Source: Kocuria tytonicola (lineage in GTDB: Bacteria; Actinomycetota; Actinomycetes; Actinomycetales; Micrococcaceae). From it: a DNA stretch of 64,000 nt. The stretch is taken from the NCBI RefSeq assembly GCF_003687455.1, contig NZ_PHOA01000003.1:1-64000 (forward strand), read 5' to 3'. Shown piece by piece: positions 7,080 through 16,606 of this stretch. Both the position numbers and the translations under genes were made by a program. The notes below the pieces were generated by a model. It was not told the origin of the DNA. It ran no database searches and worked only from the letters and a program-made list of their open reading frames with translations. Within the stretch, counting starts at the first letter, position 1, and each line of letters starts with the position of its first letter.

Positions 7080-9731
7080 ATGGCACATGAGACGACGGGT
7101 ACAGACACGCCCGAGACCCCTGACCACGCAGCGACCCCCGCCGCGGTGACCGTTCCCGAGAAGCCCGCCCTGGAGGGCCTGGAGGAGAAGTACGCCACCC
7201 TGTGGCGCGAGAACGGGACCTACGCGTTCCGCGAGGACACGGACCGGGAGTCCGTGTACTCGATCGACACTCCCCCGCCCACGGCGTCCGGCTCCCTGCA
7301 CGTGGGACACATGTTCTCCTACACGCAGACGGACGTGATCGCGCGCTACCAGCGCATGAGCGGCAAGAACGTGTTCTACCCGCTGGGCTGGGACGACAAC
7401 GGCCTACCCACCGAGCGCCGCGTGCAGAACTACTACGGCGTGCGCTGCGAGCCGGGCAGGCCGTACGTCGAGGGCTACCGGCCGCCGGAGAAGCCCGCCA
7501 AGAACCAGCGGGACTGGGACGTGGTCTCCCGCCAGAACTTCATCGAGCTGTGCGAAGAGCTCGCCGTGGAGGACGAGAAGGTCTTCGAGCACCTGTTCTC
7601 CACCCTGGGCCTGTCCGTGGACTGGAACCGCACCTACCGCACCATCGACGCCCACTCCCGCAAGGTCTCGCAGCTCGCGTTCCTGAAGGACTACGAGGCC
7701 GGCAACGCCTACATGGCCGAGGCCCCCACCATGTGGGACGTGACCTTCCGCACCGCCGTGGCCCAGGCCGAGCTGGAGGACCGCGAGCGCGAGGGCGCCT
7801 ACCACCGCGTCTCGTTCCACCGCCCGGACGGCGAGAAGGTCTTCATCGAGACCACCCGCCCCGAGCTGCTGCCCGCGTGCGTGGCCCTGGTGGCCCACCC
7901 GGACGACGAGCGCTACCAGCACCTGTTCGGCACCACGGTGCGCTCGCCCCTGTTCGACGTGGAGGTGGAGGTGCGCGCCCACCCGCTGGCCAAGCCGGAC
8001 AAGGGCTCGGGCATCGCCATGATCTGCACGTTCGGCGACCTCACGGACGTCACCTGGTGGCGTGAGCTGGACCTGCCCACCCGGGCCCTGATCGGACGTG
8101 ACGGCCGCTTCCAGGCCGAGCAGCCCGAGTGGATCGCGGACGGCGCCCCCGCCGAGCGCTACGCGGAGGTGGCCGGCAAGACGGTGTTCTCCGCGCAGCA
8201 GGCCGTGGTCGAGATGCTGCGCGAGTCCGGGGACCTGGACGGCGAGCCGAAGAAGATCATGCACCCCGTGAACTTCTACGAGAAGGGCGACAAGCCCCTC
8301 GAGGTGGTCACCTCCCGCCAGTGGTACATCCGCAACGGCGGCCGGGACGCCGAGCGCCGTGACGTGCTGATCCAGCGCGGCCGGGAGATGTCCTGGCACC
8401 CCTCGTTCATGCGCTCGCGCTACGAGAACTGGATCGAGGGCCTCAACGGGGACTGGCTGATCTCGCGCCAGCGCTTCTTCGGTGTGCCCTTCCCGGTCTG
8501 GTACCCGCTGGACGCCTCCGGCGAGCCGGACTACGAGCACCCCGTGCTGCCCTCCCCCGAGCAGCTGCCGGTGGACCCCGCCGCGGACACCGCCCCGGGC
8601 TACACCGAGGAGCAGCGGGACCAGCCGGGCGGGTTCATGGCGGACCCGGACGTGCTGGACACGTGGGCCACGTCCTCCCTGACTCCGCAGATCGCCACGG
8701 GCTGGGGCGTGGACGAGGACCTGCACGCCAAGACGTTCCCCATGGACCTGCGCCCGCAGGGCCACGACATCATCCGCACGTGGCTGTTCTCCACGGTGGT
8801 CCGCGCCGAGACCCTGGCGGGCACCGTGCCGTGGACGAACACGGCGCTGTCCGGGTGGATCCTGGACCCGGACCGCAAGAAGATGTCCAAGTCCAAGGGC
8901 AACGTGGTGGTCCCCACGGAGGTGCTGGAGAAGTACGGGGCGGACGCCGTGCGCTACTGGGCCGCCTCCGCGCGCCTGGGCGCGGACACCGCGTACGACG
9001 AGGGGCAGATGAAGATCGGGCGCCGCCTGGCCATCAAGCTGCTCAACGCCTCCAAGTTCGTGCTGGCCCAGGGCGTCACCGAGGCCTCGGTGCTGGGGTC
9101 TGGGATGGACGCGTCCGTGGTCGGCAACGACCTGGACCGTGCGCTGCTCGCCCAGCTGGCCACCGTGGTGGAGCGCGCCACCGCCGCGTTCCGCGAGTAC
9201 GAGTACGCCCGCGCTCTGCAGCTGATCGAGTCCTTCTTCTGGACGTTCACGGACGACTACGTGGAGCTCGTCAAGGACCGCGCGTACGGCTCTCGCGGCG
9301 AGGCGGCCCAGGCATCCGTGCACGCCGCGCTGGCCACCACGCTGGACACCGTGCTGCGGCTGTTCGCGCCGTTCCTGCCCTTCGCCACCGAGGAGGTGTG
9401 GTCCTGGTGGCGCACCGGCTCGGTGCACCACGCCACCTGGCCCGTCACGGACGGCTGGGCGGCACTCGCCGAACAGGGCGACCCGGAGGTCCTCACCGTC
9501 GTGGGCGAGGCGCTGTCCGGGCTGCGCAAGTCCAAGTCCGAGGCCAAGGTCAAGCAGCGCACCGCCGTCACCTCCGCCACGGTCTGCGCCCCCGCAGCCC
9601 AGCTCGAGCAGCTGCGCGCGGGACTCGAGGACCTCATGGCGGCGGGCAATGCCGCGGACCTCACGCTCTCGGCCGCCGAGGGCGAGCTCGCGGTGAGCGA
9701 CGTGGTCCTGGAGCAGACCGAGCAGGGCTGA
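7080..9731 (+). CDS. valS: Valyl-tRNA synthetase
   Basis: An 883-residue class I aminoacyl-tRNA synthetase that charges tRNA-Val. The HIGH motif appears as HVGHM (about residue 76) in the context SGSLHVGHMFSYTQTD, and the KMSKS loop is KKMSKSKGNVVVP (about residue 600). The central CP1 editing domain contains FIETTRPELLPACVALVAHP, which clears mischarged threonine. The anticodon-binding domain follows, and the C-terminus is short, without a long coiled-coil arm. The length and the RQWYIRNGG segment fit the actinobacterial/archaeal-like ValRS form. The ATG at 7080 was chosen because homology begins soon after it. The upstream leader holds no T-box-like structure that I can recognise. Confidence 0.96.
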   Translation: MAHETTGTDTPETPDHAATPAAVTVPEKPALEGLEEKYATLWRENGTYAFREDTDRESVYSIDTPPPTASGSLHVGHMFSYTQTDVIARYQRMSGKNVFYPLGWDDNGLPTERRVQNYYGVRCEPGRPYVEGYRPPEKPAKNQRDWDVVSRQNFIELCEELAVEDEKVFEHLFSTLGLSVDWNRTYRTIDAHSRKVSQLAFLKDYEAGNAYMAEAPTMWDVTFRTAVAQAELEDREREGAYHRVSFHRPDGEKVFIETTRPELLPACVALVAHPDDERYQHLFGTTVRSPLFDVEVEVRAHPLAKPDKGSGIAMICTFGDLTDVTWWRELDLPTRALIGRDGRFQAEQPEWIADGAPAERYAEVAGKTVFSAQQAVVEMLRESGDLDGEPKKIMHPVNFYEKGDKPLEVVTSRQWYIRNGGRDAERRDVLIQRGREMSWHPSFMRSRYENWIEGLNGDWLISRQRFFGVPFPVWYPLDASGEPDYEHPVLPSPEQLPVDPAADTAPGYTEEQRDQPGGFMADPDVLDTWATSSLTPQIATGWGVDEDLHAKTFPMDLRPQGHDIIRTWLFSTVVRAETLAGTVPWTNTALSGWILDPDRKKMSKSKGNVVVPTEVLEKYGADAVRYWAASARLGADTAYDEGQMKIGRRLAIKLLNASKFVLAQGVTEASVLGSGMDASVVGNDLDRALLAQLATVVERATAAFREYEYARALQLIESFFWTFTDDYVELVKDRAYGSRGEAAQASVHAALATTLDTVLRLFAPFLPFATEEVWSWWRTGSVHHATWPVTDGWAALAEQGDPEVLTVVGEALSGLRKSKSEAKVKQRTAVTSATVCAPAAQLEQLRAGLEDLMAAGNAADLTLSAAEGELAVSDVVLEQTEQG

Positions 9732-9737
9732 TCCACC

Positions 9738-10883
9738 GTGGCGGCCGGGCGCGGCTCCGCGACCACGACGACGCGGGGCACCACCGCGTCCCGGTCAGGC
9801 GGGTCCCCCTCCACCGCAGCGGTGAGGGGGAACCGCGGCCGGGGATCGCGCCGGCCCGGCCGCTGGACACGACTCCTGCGCCGGGCTGTGGTCGGGGTGC
9901 TCGTGGCCCTGCTGGTGCTGACCGCGGCGAGTGTGGTGGGCAACGCCCTGACCACCCCGCCCGAGACCCTCGACCCCGACGCGGGTGCGTACACCCAGGT
10001 GGACGGGGCCGCCGTGCACTACGAGCACTGGGCCGCCCCGGCCGGAAGCACCTCCGCGGCCGCCGCGCCCGTGGTCCTGCTGCCGGGGTTCGCGGAGTCC
10101 ACGGTCGCGTTCCGCGCCACGGCGCCCCTGATCGCCGCGCAGGGCCGCGAGGTGTACGCCCTGGACCTGCCCGGTGTCGGCTACACCCGCGGCGGGGACA
10201 CCGAGAACCTGCGCTCCCAGGCGGACCTCGTGGCGGACACCATCCGTTCCCTGGGCCTGCGGCGCCCCGTGGTCGTCGGTCACTCGCTGGGAGCAGCGGT
10301 GGCGGGCGGCACCGCCCTGTGGCACCCGGAGCTGGTGGGCGGCGTGGTCTTCGCGGACGGCGACGCCCAGGACCTCCACCTGGGTGATGGCACCTGGCGC
10401 GCACGGATCGCCCGGCTGCCCCACACCACGAGCGTCTACCGGATCGTCACCCGGTGGACCTGGCTGGACCGTTCGGCGCTGGCGCGCTCCTGCGGCTCGG
10501 CCTGCACCGCCTTCGACGGCGAGGCCGGGGCCGACCTGGCCCGCGCCTGGCTGCGCCCGATGACCCAGGGCTCGATGGAGCACGCGCTGCTGGGCTCGGC
10601 AGGACGCAGCGGCATCCTGCACCTGGAACCGGAGCAGACCCGCGCGATCGCCGTTCCCCGCGCCATCATCTGGGGCGCGGAGGACGAGCGCTCCGGCGGT
10701 TCCCTGCAGGACACCCGGGACAGGCTCGGGCACCCGGCCGAGCGGATCATCCCGGGCGCCGCCCACAACGTCATGAACGCGCAGCCGCAGGCCTTCGCCG
10801 ACGCCGTGGTGGCCCTCACCGACACCTTCACCCGTGATCCCGGCAGCGGCTGCGGCGGCGCGGACTGCCCCGCCGGGAGATGA
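9738..10883 (+). CDS. Membrane-anchored alpha/beta hydrolase
   Basis: A 381-residue protein starting at GTG (9738), seven bases after the valS stop. A basic, low-complexity N-terminus of about 45 residues leads into one transmembrane helix (VVGVLVALLVLTAASVVGNAL), so the catalytic domain probably lies outside the membrane. The fold is shown by VVLLPGFAEST (oxyanion strand), the nucleophile elbow GHSLGAA with Ser183, and a C-terminal AAHNVM with His343. WGAEDERSGG near residue 315 probably supplies the acid. The substrate is unknown. Esterase, haloalkane dehalogenase-like and peptidase roles are all possible. Confidence 0.8.
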   Translation: MAAGRGSATTTTRGTTASRSGGSPSTAAVRGNRGRGSRRPGRWTRLLRRAVVGVLVALLVLTAASVVGNALTTPPETLDPDAGAYTQVDGAAVHYEHWAAPAGSTSAAAAPVVLLPGFAESTVAFRATAPLIAAQGREVYALDLPGVGYTRGGDTENLRSQADLVADTIRSLGLRRPVVVGHSLGAAVAGGTALWHPELVGGVVFADGDAQDLHLGDGTWRARIARLPHTTSVYRIVTRWTWLDRSALARSCGSACTAFDGEAGADLARAWLRPMTQGSMEHALLGSAGRSGILHLEPEQTRAIAVPRAIIWGAEDERSGGSLQDTRDRLGHPAERIIPGAAHNVMNAQPQAFADAVVALTDTFTRDPGSGCGGADCPAGR

Positions 10884-10910
10884 CGGCAGGGCGGCGGCTC
10901 CACCCACGAC

Positions 10911-10955
10911 GAAACCCCGCCCGGGCGCTTTCGAGGGAGCACCGGGGCGGGGTTT
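10911..10955. terminator. Bidirectional GC hairpin between convergent genes
   Basis: AAACCCCGCCC at 10912 pairs with GGGGCGGGGTTT ending at 10955. The A-run and T-run at the two ends make it usable from both strands. It sits between the hydrolase gene and the convergent nitroreductase homologue. Confidence 0.8.
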
Positions 10956-11006
10956 CCGCTGCCCTGGGGCGGGGCGCCGTGAGACGTACCGGCCACACCG
11001 GGAGGG

Positions 11007-11609
11007 TCAGCTGAAGTCCGGGCCCTTCTCGCGGCCGCGCTTGAGCTCGTAGAACCCGGGGTAGGACGCCAGTGCGAGCGCACCGTCCCAGACCTGGCCG
11101 GCCTCCTCGCCCTTGGGCGCGGGAGTGAACACGGGACCGAAGAAGCCCACGCCGTTCACGGCAATGCACGGGGTGCCGATGTCCCGGCCCGCGACGGCCC
11201 GTGCCTCGTCCGTGGAGGCGCGCAGGGCGGCGTCGTACTCCGTGGAGTCCTTGGCCGCCGCGAGGTCTGCGGGCAGGCCGACCTCCGCGAGGGACTCGGT
11301 GATGATCTGCTCCAGGTCCTCCACGCCGCCGGGGTGGCGGCGCGTGCCCATCGCGTCGTAGAGCTTCTTGCGGTACTCGTCCCCGTGCTGCTGCGCGGCG
11401 GCCTCCACCACGCGCACGAGCCACATGGACTCCTCGTGGCCGTGGTGGTGGTTGTCCGGGTTGTCCTCGTTGAGGATGCCCAGGGAGATGATCTTCCAGT
11501 CCACCTCCACGTCACGGACGCGCACGACCTCCTCCATCCAGCGGGAAGTCATCCATGCCCACGGGCACAGGGGGTCGAACCAGAAGTCGACGTGCTGCTT
11601 CTCTGCCAT
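11007..11609 (-). CDS. DsbA-family protein, homologue of mycothiol-dependent nitroreductase Rv2466c
   Basis: A 200-residue thioredoxin-fold protein of the DsbA/2-hydroxychromene isomerase superfamily. Its opening (HVDFWFDPLCPWAW) and later blocks (NGVGFFGPV, GEEAGQVWD, ASYPGFYELKR) correspond, from memory, to the mycobacterial enzyme Rv2466c, which uses mycothiol to reduce nitro compounds. The expected active site there is CPWC. Here it reads Cys15-Pro-Trp-Ala18, so the second cysteine is missing, which points to a monothiol mechanism. The GTP sequence before C-I-A-V-N fits the cis-proline loop. A histidine cluster (DNHHHGHEE) near residue 55 is notable. The gene is preceded by a clear AGGA site and follows clpX on the same strand by 30 bases. 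Confidence 0.85.
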   Translation of the reverse strand: MAEKQHVDFWFDPLCPWAWMTSRWMEEVVRVRDVEVDWKIISLGILNEDNPDNHHHGHEESMWLVRVVEAAAQQHGDEYRKKLYDAMGTRRHPGGVEDLEQIITESLAEVGLPADLAAAKDSTEYDAALRASTDEARAVAGRDIGTPCIAVNGVGFFGPVFTPAPKGEEAGQVWDGALALASYPGFYELKRGREKGPDFS

Positions 11610-11639
11610 GAGAGGTCCTTTCGTGCGTTCGCTACGGCC

Positions 11640-12935
11640 TCACGCGGACTTGTGACGACGCCGCTCGGCCTCGATCATCTCGTGCGTGAAGATTTCGGGG
11701 TCAGCGAGCTTCGTCACGGCGTCCTCGGTGACGAGCACCGCGGCGATGTCGTCCCGGCCCGGCAGGTCGAACATCACGGGCATGAGGATGTCCTCGAGGA
11801 TCGCGCGCAGACCGCGGGCACCCGTGCCGCGCTCTAGCGCGAGCTCGGCAATGGCCTCCAGGGCCTGGGGGTCGAACGTGAGCTCCACGCCGTCCAGCTG
11901 GAAGAGCTTGCGGTACTGCTTGACCAGGGCGTTGCGGGGCTCGGTGAGGATCCGCACCATGTCCGCCACGGACAGCTTGGACAGCGTGGTCACCACGGGC
12001 AGGCGGCCGATGAACTCGGGGATGAGGCCGAACTTGAGCAGATCCTCGGGCTGGACCTGCCCGGCGATGTCCACCTCGCTGGTGTCCTTGATGGGCGCTC
12101 CGAAGCCGATGCCCTTCTTGCCCGTGCGCTGCTGCACGATCTCCTCGAGACCCGCGAACGCTCCCGCCACGATGAACAGCACGTTGGTGGTGTCCAGGTG
12201 CAGGAACTCCTGCTGCGGGTGCTTGCGGCCGCCCTGCGGCGGCACGGACGCCACCGTGCCCTCCAGGATCTTCAGGAGCGCCTGCTGGACCCCTTCGCCC
12301 GATACGTCGCGCGTGATCGAGGGGTTCTCCGACTTACGCGAAATCTTGTCGATCTCGTCGATGTAAATAATCCCCTGCTCCGCCTTCTTGAGATCGAAAT
12401 CAGCGGCCTGGATGAGTTTGAGAAGAATGTTCTCCACGTCTTCACCGACGTACCCCGCTTCCGTCAGGGACGTGGCGTCCGCCACCGCGAACGGCACGTC
12501 CAGCTTCTTGGCGAGCGACTGCGCGAGGTAGGTCTTGCCGGAGCCGGTGGGGCCCACCAGCAGGATGTTGGACTTGGCGACCTCGATGGCCTCCTCGTCC
12601 CCCTCGGCACCGGCCAGGGACAGCGTGTGCCCGGAGACGCCCGCGCGGATGCGCTTGTAGTGGTTGTAGACCGCCACCGCCAGCGCCCGCTTGGCGGGCT
12701 CCTGGCCGATCACGTACTCCTGGAGGTGGTCGTAGATCTGCTGCGGGCGGGGAAGCTCCGTCTGGTCCGTCTCCGCGACCTCGGTGAGCTCCTCCTCGAT
12801 GATCTCGTTGCACAGCTCGATGCACTCGTCGCAGATGTAGACCCGGGGGCCCGCGATCAGCTTGCGCACCTGCTTCTGGCTCTTGCCACAGAAGGAGCAT
12901 TTGAGCAGGTCAACGCTCTCTCCGATGCGCGCCAT
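11640..12935 (-). CDS. clpX: ClpX, ATP-dependent unfoldase of the ClpXP protease
   Basis: A 431-residue AAA+ protein that unfolds tagged substrates and feeds them to ClpP. The N-terminal zinc domain has four cysteines (CSFCGKSQ ... [10 protein letters not shown]). Walker A is [10 protein letters not shown], the pore loop is in [14 protein letters not shown], and Walker B is [10 protein letters not shown]. The ClpP-docking loop IGF is seen in KGIGFGAPI. It lies downstream of clpP1-clpP2 on the same strand but is separated from clpP2 by a strong hairpin, and a TAGAGT -10-like element lies about 40 bases upstream of its ATG, so it can be transcribed separately. Confidence 0.97.
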   Translation of the reverse strand: MARIGESVDLLKCSFCGKSQKQVRKLIAGPRVYICDECIELCNEIIEEELTEVAETDQTELPRPQQIYDHLQEYVIGQEPAKRALAVAVYNHYKRIRAGVSGHTLSLAGAEGDEEAIEVAKSNILLVGPTGSGKTYLAQSLAKKLDVPFAVADATSLTEAGYVGEDVENILLKLIQAADFDLKKAEQGIIYIDEIDKISRKSENPSITRDVSGEGVQQALLKILEGTVASVPPQGGRKHPQQEFLHLDTTNVLFIVAGAFAGLEEIVQQRTGKKGIGFGAPIKDTSEVDIAGQVQPEDLLKFGLIPEFIGRLPVVTTLSKLSVADMVRILTEPRNALVKQYRKLFQLDGVELTFDPQALEAIAELALERGTGARGLRAILEDILMPVMFDLPGRDDIAAVLVTEDAVTKLADPEIFTHEMIEAERRRHKSA

Positions 12936-12974
12936 GTGTCAGCCTCACAGTTCGTCGTGGCGGGTGCTGGGACC

Positions 12975-12980
12975 ACTCTA
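12975..12980 (-). promoter_or_regulatory. Candidate -10 element for clpX
   Basis: On the minus strand the hexamer is TAGAGT, fitting the actinobacterial housekeeping pattern TANNNT. It is about 40 bases before the clpX ATG. No convincing -35 is seen. Confidence 0.35.
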
Positions 12981-13016
12981 GGCGAGCGGCTCGCGGCACG
13001 CCGAATCCTCGTGGGC

Positions 13017-13065
13017 ACGCGCGCGGCCACGGCCCACCGGGGTGGTGGGGCGTGGCCGCGCGCGT
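13017..13065. terminator. Strong hairpin between clpP2 and clpX
   Basis: ACGCGCGCGGCCACG (13017-13031) is perfectly complementary to 13051-13065, with a further CCACC/GGTGG pairing in the loop. There is no U-tract. It would end or attenuate transcription from the clpP genes into clpX. Confidence 0.7.
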
Positions 13066-13080
13066 AGTGCTCGTGTCCGC

Positions 13081-13743
13081 TCAGGCCTGGGTGACCGTGG
13101 CGGGCTTGTTGATCTTGCGGGAGTCCAGGACCTGGTCGATGATGCCGTAGTCCTTGGCCTCGGCCGCGGTGAGGATCTTGTCGCGCTCGATGTCGCGGTT
13201 GATCTGCTCGGCGGGCTTGTCCGTGTGCAGCGCCATGGTCTCCTCGAGCCACGTGCGCATGCGCATGATCTCGTTGGCCTGGATCTCGATGTCCGAGGCC
13301 TGGCCGCCGCCCTGGCCCTCCATGGCGGGCTGGTGGATCAGCACGCGCGCGTTGGGCAGCGCCAGGCGCTTGCCCGGGGTGCCGCCCGCGAGCAGCACGG
13401 ACGCGGCCGACGCCGCCTGGCCCAGGCACACGGTCTGGATCTCCGGGCGGATGTACTGCATGGTGTCGTAGATGGCCGTCATGGCCGTGAAGGAACCGCC
13501 CGGGGAGTTGATGTACATGGTGATGTCCCGGTCCGGGTCCTGGGACTCGAGCACGAGCAGCTGGGCCATGATGTCGTCCGCGGAGGTGTCGTCCACCTGG
13601 ACGCCCAGGAAGATGATGCGGTCCTCGAACAGCTTGGTGTACGGGTTCTGCCGCCGGTAGCCGTACGGGGTGCGTTCCTCGAAGTCGGGAATCACGTAGC
13701 GGCTGGAGGGCAGCTGCGGTGCAGTGGCGTGGGGCAAGTTCAT
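13081..13743 (-). CDS. clpP2: ClpP2, ATP-dependent Clp protease proteolytic subunit
   Basis: A 220-residue serine peptidase of family S14. The signature INSPGGSF is followed by the nucleophile in GQAASAA (Ser112) and the histidine in LIHQPAMEG (His137). Actinobacteria form a mixed ClpP1P2 tetradecamer, and the neighbouring paralogue supplies the other ring. The start at ATG 13741-13743 follows an AGGA site. The gene lies 50 bases downstream of clpP1, in the same operon. Confidence 0.95.
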   Translation of the reverse strand: MNLPHATAPQLPSSRYVIPDFEERTPYGYRRQNPYTKLFEDRIIFLGVQVDDTSADDIMAQLLVLESQDPDRDITMYINSPGGSFTAMTAIYDTMQYIRPEIQTVCLGQAASAASVLLAGGTPGKRLALPNARVLIHQPAMEGQGGGQASDIEIQANEIMRMRTWLEETMALHTDKPAEQINRDIERDKILTAAEAKDYGIIDQVLDSRKINKPATVTQA

Positions 13744-13793
13744 TGATCCGTCCTGAGAAGTCTGTGAGTGGTGCCTGCAGGTGCGGGCCGTGG

Positions 13794-14447
13794 CTACTGC
13801 GAGTCCTTCATCGTCCCGCCGCCGCCGGTCACGCCACTGGCGGACTGTGCGATGTGGTCGAAGAAGCCGTACTCCAGGGCGCGCTGGGCGTCGAACCAGT
13901 TGTCGCGGTCGTTGTCGCGCAGGATGGTCTCGAGCGTCTGGCCGGTCTGCTCGGCGGTGAGCTCCGCGAGGCGCTGCTTCATGGAGAGGATCAGCTCCGC
14001 CTGCACGCGGATGTCCGAGGCCGTGCCGCCCATGCCGCCCGAGGGCTGGTGCATGAGGATCCGGGCGTTCGGGGTGGCGTAGCGCTTGCCCGGGGTTCCG
14101 GAGGAGAGCAGGAACTGCCCCATGGAGGCCGCCAGGCCGGTGGCCACGGTCACCACGTCGTTCGGGATCAGCTGCATGGTGTCGTAGATGGCCATGCCCG
14201 CGGTCACGGAACCGCCCGGGGAGTTGATGTAGAGGAAGATGTCCGCCTCGGGGTCCTCGGCGGAGAGCAGCAGCATCTGGGAGCAGATGAGGTTGGCGTT
14301 GGTGTCCTTCACCTCGGAGCCCAGCCAGATGATGCGCTCCTTGAGGAGGCGGTTGTAGACGTAGTCGTCCTGCCCGCCCGGTGCCATGTCCTCCATGCGC
14401 GGAGTGGCCGGCGCGGCACCGTACGGCTGAATGGGAGTGGAGGTCAT
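13794..14447 (-). CDS. clpP1: ClpP1, ATP-dependent Clp protease proteolytic subunit
   Basis: A 217-residue S14 peptidase with [19 protein letters not shown], the nucleophile in GLAASMGQ (Ser108) and His133 in LMHQPSGG. It is the first gene of the pair with clpP2, and both are needed for an active hetero-oligomeric protease. The C-terminus carries a short glycine-rich tail ([12 protein letters not shown]). The mature form usually arises by removal of an N-terminal propeptide, and the first 20 residues here are low-complexity and consistent with that. An AGGG-type ribosome site precedes the ATG. Confidence 0.95.
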   Translation of the reverse strand: MTSTPIQPYGAAPATPRMEDMAPGGQDDYVYNRLLKERIIWLGSEVKDTNANLICSQMLLLSAEDPEADIFLYINSPGGSVTAGMAIYDTMQLIPNDVVTVATGLAASMGQFLLSSGTPGKRYATPNARILMHQPSGGMGGTASDIRVQAELILSMKQRLAELTAEQTGQTLETILRDNDRDNWFDAQRALEYGFFDHIAQSASGVTGGGGTMKDSQ

Positions 14448-14605
14448 GAATGCCCTCTTTCTTCTGGAAGGGTCGCAGCGGCTCGCGGCGCGAGCCCGGA
14501 CCCACGTACATTTCCTGACTCAGAAGCGTAGTGCTCGCCCCGTCCGCGCACCCCCGTCAGCCCGTGCTGTTCGCTGGTGGCGCATGGTGGGCCGGGGACG
14601 ACGAA

Positions 14606-14644
14606 ACGCCGCGGCCGCACCCCGGGAAGGGGCGGCCGCGGCGT
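14606..14644. terminator. Hairpin terminator downstream of tig
   Basis: ACGCCGCGGCCGC (14606-14618) pairs perfectly with 14632-14644 across an ACCCCGGGAAGGG loop. CGTCGTC follows instead of a U-tract. It lies between tig and the clpP operon. Confidence 0.75.
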
Positions 14645-14680
14645 CGTCTCACGCGTGCTCCGCCGGGGCGGAGGGGTGGG

Positions 14681-16015
14681 TCACTCGCTCTCGGGAGCCT
14701 CGGTGCCCTCGGCGTCGTCGGCCGCGCCCACGAAGGAGGACAGGTCCACGGTCTTGCCGTTGGAGTCCGTGACCTTGGCGGTCTCCAGGACCTTGGCCAG
14801 GGCCTTGCGGCGGCGCACCTCGCCCACCATCATCCCGGCCTGGCCCGAGCCGTCGAGCATCTGCGCGAACTGGTTCGGGTCCATGCCGTACTGCTGGGAC
14901 ATGGAGATGATGTAGTCGATCAGCTCGGACTGCTCCACGCCGACCTCTTCGGCCTCGGCCACGGCGTCCAGGATGATCTCGTTGCGGAACGCGGTCTCGG
15001 CGTTCTTGCGGACCTCGGCGCGGTGCTCCTCGGTGTCGTGGCCCGGCTCCGCGGAGGCCTGGGCCTGCTCGGAGTCGAAGTGCTGGGAGATCTGGTCCTC
15101 GATGACCTTCTCCGGCACGGGAACCTCGATGAGCTCCACGAGCTTGTCGAGCACCTTGTCGCGGGCCTCGATGCCCTGCTCCACCACGGCGGACTCGGCG
15201 GCCTGCTTCTTCAGGTCCTCCTTGAGCTCGGCAATGGTGTCGAACTCGGAGGCCAGCTGGGCGAACTCGTCGTCGGCCTCGGGCAGCTCGCGCTCCTTGA
15301 CCGCGGTGACCTTGACCTTCACGGTCGCCTCGGCGCCGGAGTGCTCGCCACCGGCCAGCGTGGTCTCGAAGGTGGCGTCCTCGCCGGCGGAGAGACCGGT
15401 CACGGCCTCGTCGATGCCCTCGAGCATGGTGCCGGAGCCCACCTCGTAGGAGAGGTCGTTGGCGGCGTCGACCTCGTCGCCGTCCACCAGCGCCTGCAGG
15501 TCCAGGGTCACGTGGTCACCCTCGGCAGCGGGACGGTCCACGGCCTTGAGCGTGCCGAAGCGAGCGCGCAGCTCGTCCAGGGCCTTCTGCTCGTCCTCGG
15601 CGCTGGCCTCGCGGGCCTCCACCTGGACCTCGAGACCCTTGTAGTCCGGCAGCTCGATCTCGGGGCGGATGGCCACGGAGATCTCCACCTTGGTGTCCGC
15701 CTCGCGATTGTTCTCCTCCGGCTTGGAGAGCACCTCCACCTGGGGCTGGGACAGCGGGGTCAGCTCGTTCTCCGAGAGCGCCTGCTGGTAGAAGGCGTTG
15801 AGGCCCTCGTTCAGGGCGTTCTCCACCACGAAGTCGAAGCCCACGCGCTGGTCGATGAGCTTGGAGGGGACCTTGCCCTTGCGGAAGCCCGGGATCTGGA
15901 TCTGGTTGGCCAGCTCCTGGTACGTGCTCTGCACGAAGGGCTTCAGATCCGCGTACGCGATGTCAACGGTGATCTTCGCCTCGGTGGGGTTGAGTTTCTC
16001 GACGGCGCTCTTCAC
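14681..16015 (-). CDS. tig: Trigger factor, ribosome-associated chaperone and prolyl isomerase
   Basis: A 444-residue protein that binds the ribosomal exit tunnel and helps new chains fold. The ribosome-docking signature appears near residue 45 as [17 protein letters not shown]. The FKBP-type isomerase domain occupies about residues 155-245 ([15 protein letters not shown]). The C-terminal helical domain ends in an acidic tail ([15 protein letters not shown]). Its position directly upstream of clpP1-clpP2-clpX is the standard bacterial order. tRNA-Pro lies about 100 bases upstream on the same strand. Confidence 0.96.
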   Translation of the reverse strand: MKSAVEKLNPTEAKITVDIAYADLKPFVQSTYQELANQIQIPGFRKGKVPSKLIDQRVGFDFVVENALNEGLNAFYQQALSENELTPLSQPQVEVLSKPEENNREADTKVEISVAIRPEIELPDYKGLEVQVEAREASAEDEQKALDELRARFGTLKAVDRPAAEGDHVTLDLQALVDGDEVDAANDLSYEVGSGTMLEGIDEAVTGLSAGEDATFETTLAGGEHSGAEATVKVKVTAVKERELPEADDEFAQLASEFDTIAELKEDLKKQAAESAVVEQGIEARDKVLDKLVELIEVPVPEKVIEDQISQHFDSEQAQASAEPGHDTEEHRAEVRKNAETAFRNEIILDAVAEAEEVGVEQSELIDYIISMSQQYGMDPNQFAQMLDGSGQAGMMVGEVRRRKALAKVLETAKVTDSNGKTVDLSSFVGAADDAEGTEAPESE

Positions 16016-16118
16016 TTCCGCTGTACTCCTGGGGTCGATGGGTGCTTACGGCAACGGACCGGGGTCGGTCCGGTGGGTCCTCGAACGGCGCGGCGCGGGG
16101 CGGCGCACCGTTCAGACG

Positions 16119-16191
16119 TCGGGGTGACAGGACTCGAACCTGCGATCTCCTGCTCCCAAAGCAGGCGCGCTAGCCACTGCGCTACACCCCG
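16119..16191 (-). tRNA. tRNA-Pro (anticodon UGG)
   Basis: On the minus strand the acceptor arm CGGGGTG pairs with CACCCCG, the anticodon arm is CCTGC-TTTGGGA-GCAGG giving anticodon TGG, and the T-loop is GTTCGAGTC. Length is 73 with the discriminator A, and CCA is not encoded. A TAGACT -10-like hexamer lies at 16280-16285 on the same strand. Confidence 0.95.
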
Positions 16192-16370
16192 CACTCGCGT
16201 GCACGGGGCACGCGGCGAGGTTCCGCACGTGGGCGGAACCGGGCCGTCGGAGCACCCGCGGGCGCGCCGACATCACGACAGTCTATCGTGTTGCGGCCCC
16301 GGGCTCGGAAACCGTGCGGTCCGGGGCCCACGAGGGCACCGGGCGAGTGGCACGGCCCTGGTGCCTCGTG

Positions 16371-16376
16371 TACGCT
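16371..16376 (+). promoter_or_regulatory. Candidate -10 element for tRNA-Gly
   Basis: TACGCT ends 11 bases before the mature 5' end of tRNA-Gly, in the context GTGTACGCTTTCC. It fits TANNNT. The -35 region (TGGCAC at 16349) is weak. Confidence 0.4.
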
Positions 16377-16387
16377 TTCCACGTCCC

Positions 16388-16459
16388 CGGGGGCGTAGCT
16401 CAATGGTAGAGCCCCAGTCTTCCAAACTGGCTACGCGGGTTCGATTCCCGTCGCCCCCT
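16388..16459 (+). tRNA. tRNA-Gly (anticodon UCC)
   Basis: The acceptor arm GGGGGCG pairs with CGCCCCC, the D-arm is GCTC-AATGGTA-GAGC, and the anticodon arm CCAGT-CTTCCAA-ACTGG gives anticodon TCC. The T-arm is CGGGTTCGATTCCCG. Length is 72 with the discriminator, and CCA is not encoded. Confidence 0.95.
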
Positions 16460-16471
16460 CGCAGAACACCG

Positions 16472-16503
16472 AGAACCCCGTCGCAGCAGTGCGGCGGGGT
16501 TCT
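16472..16503 (+). terminator. Terminator of tRNA-Gly
   Basis: AGAACCCCGTCGC pairs with GCGGCGGGGTTCT (16491-16503) and is followed by TGCGTTT. It lies 12 bases after the tRNA. Confidence 0.8.
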
Positions 16504-16606
16504 TGCGTTTCCCCGGCCGTCCAGCCGGAAGGGGTGGGAGCGAGCCTGCTCCTGGGACCGCGCCGGCCCCGGGGCACGACGCCGCCCGGTCACCGCCCGC
16601 CGTGCC

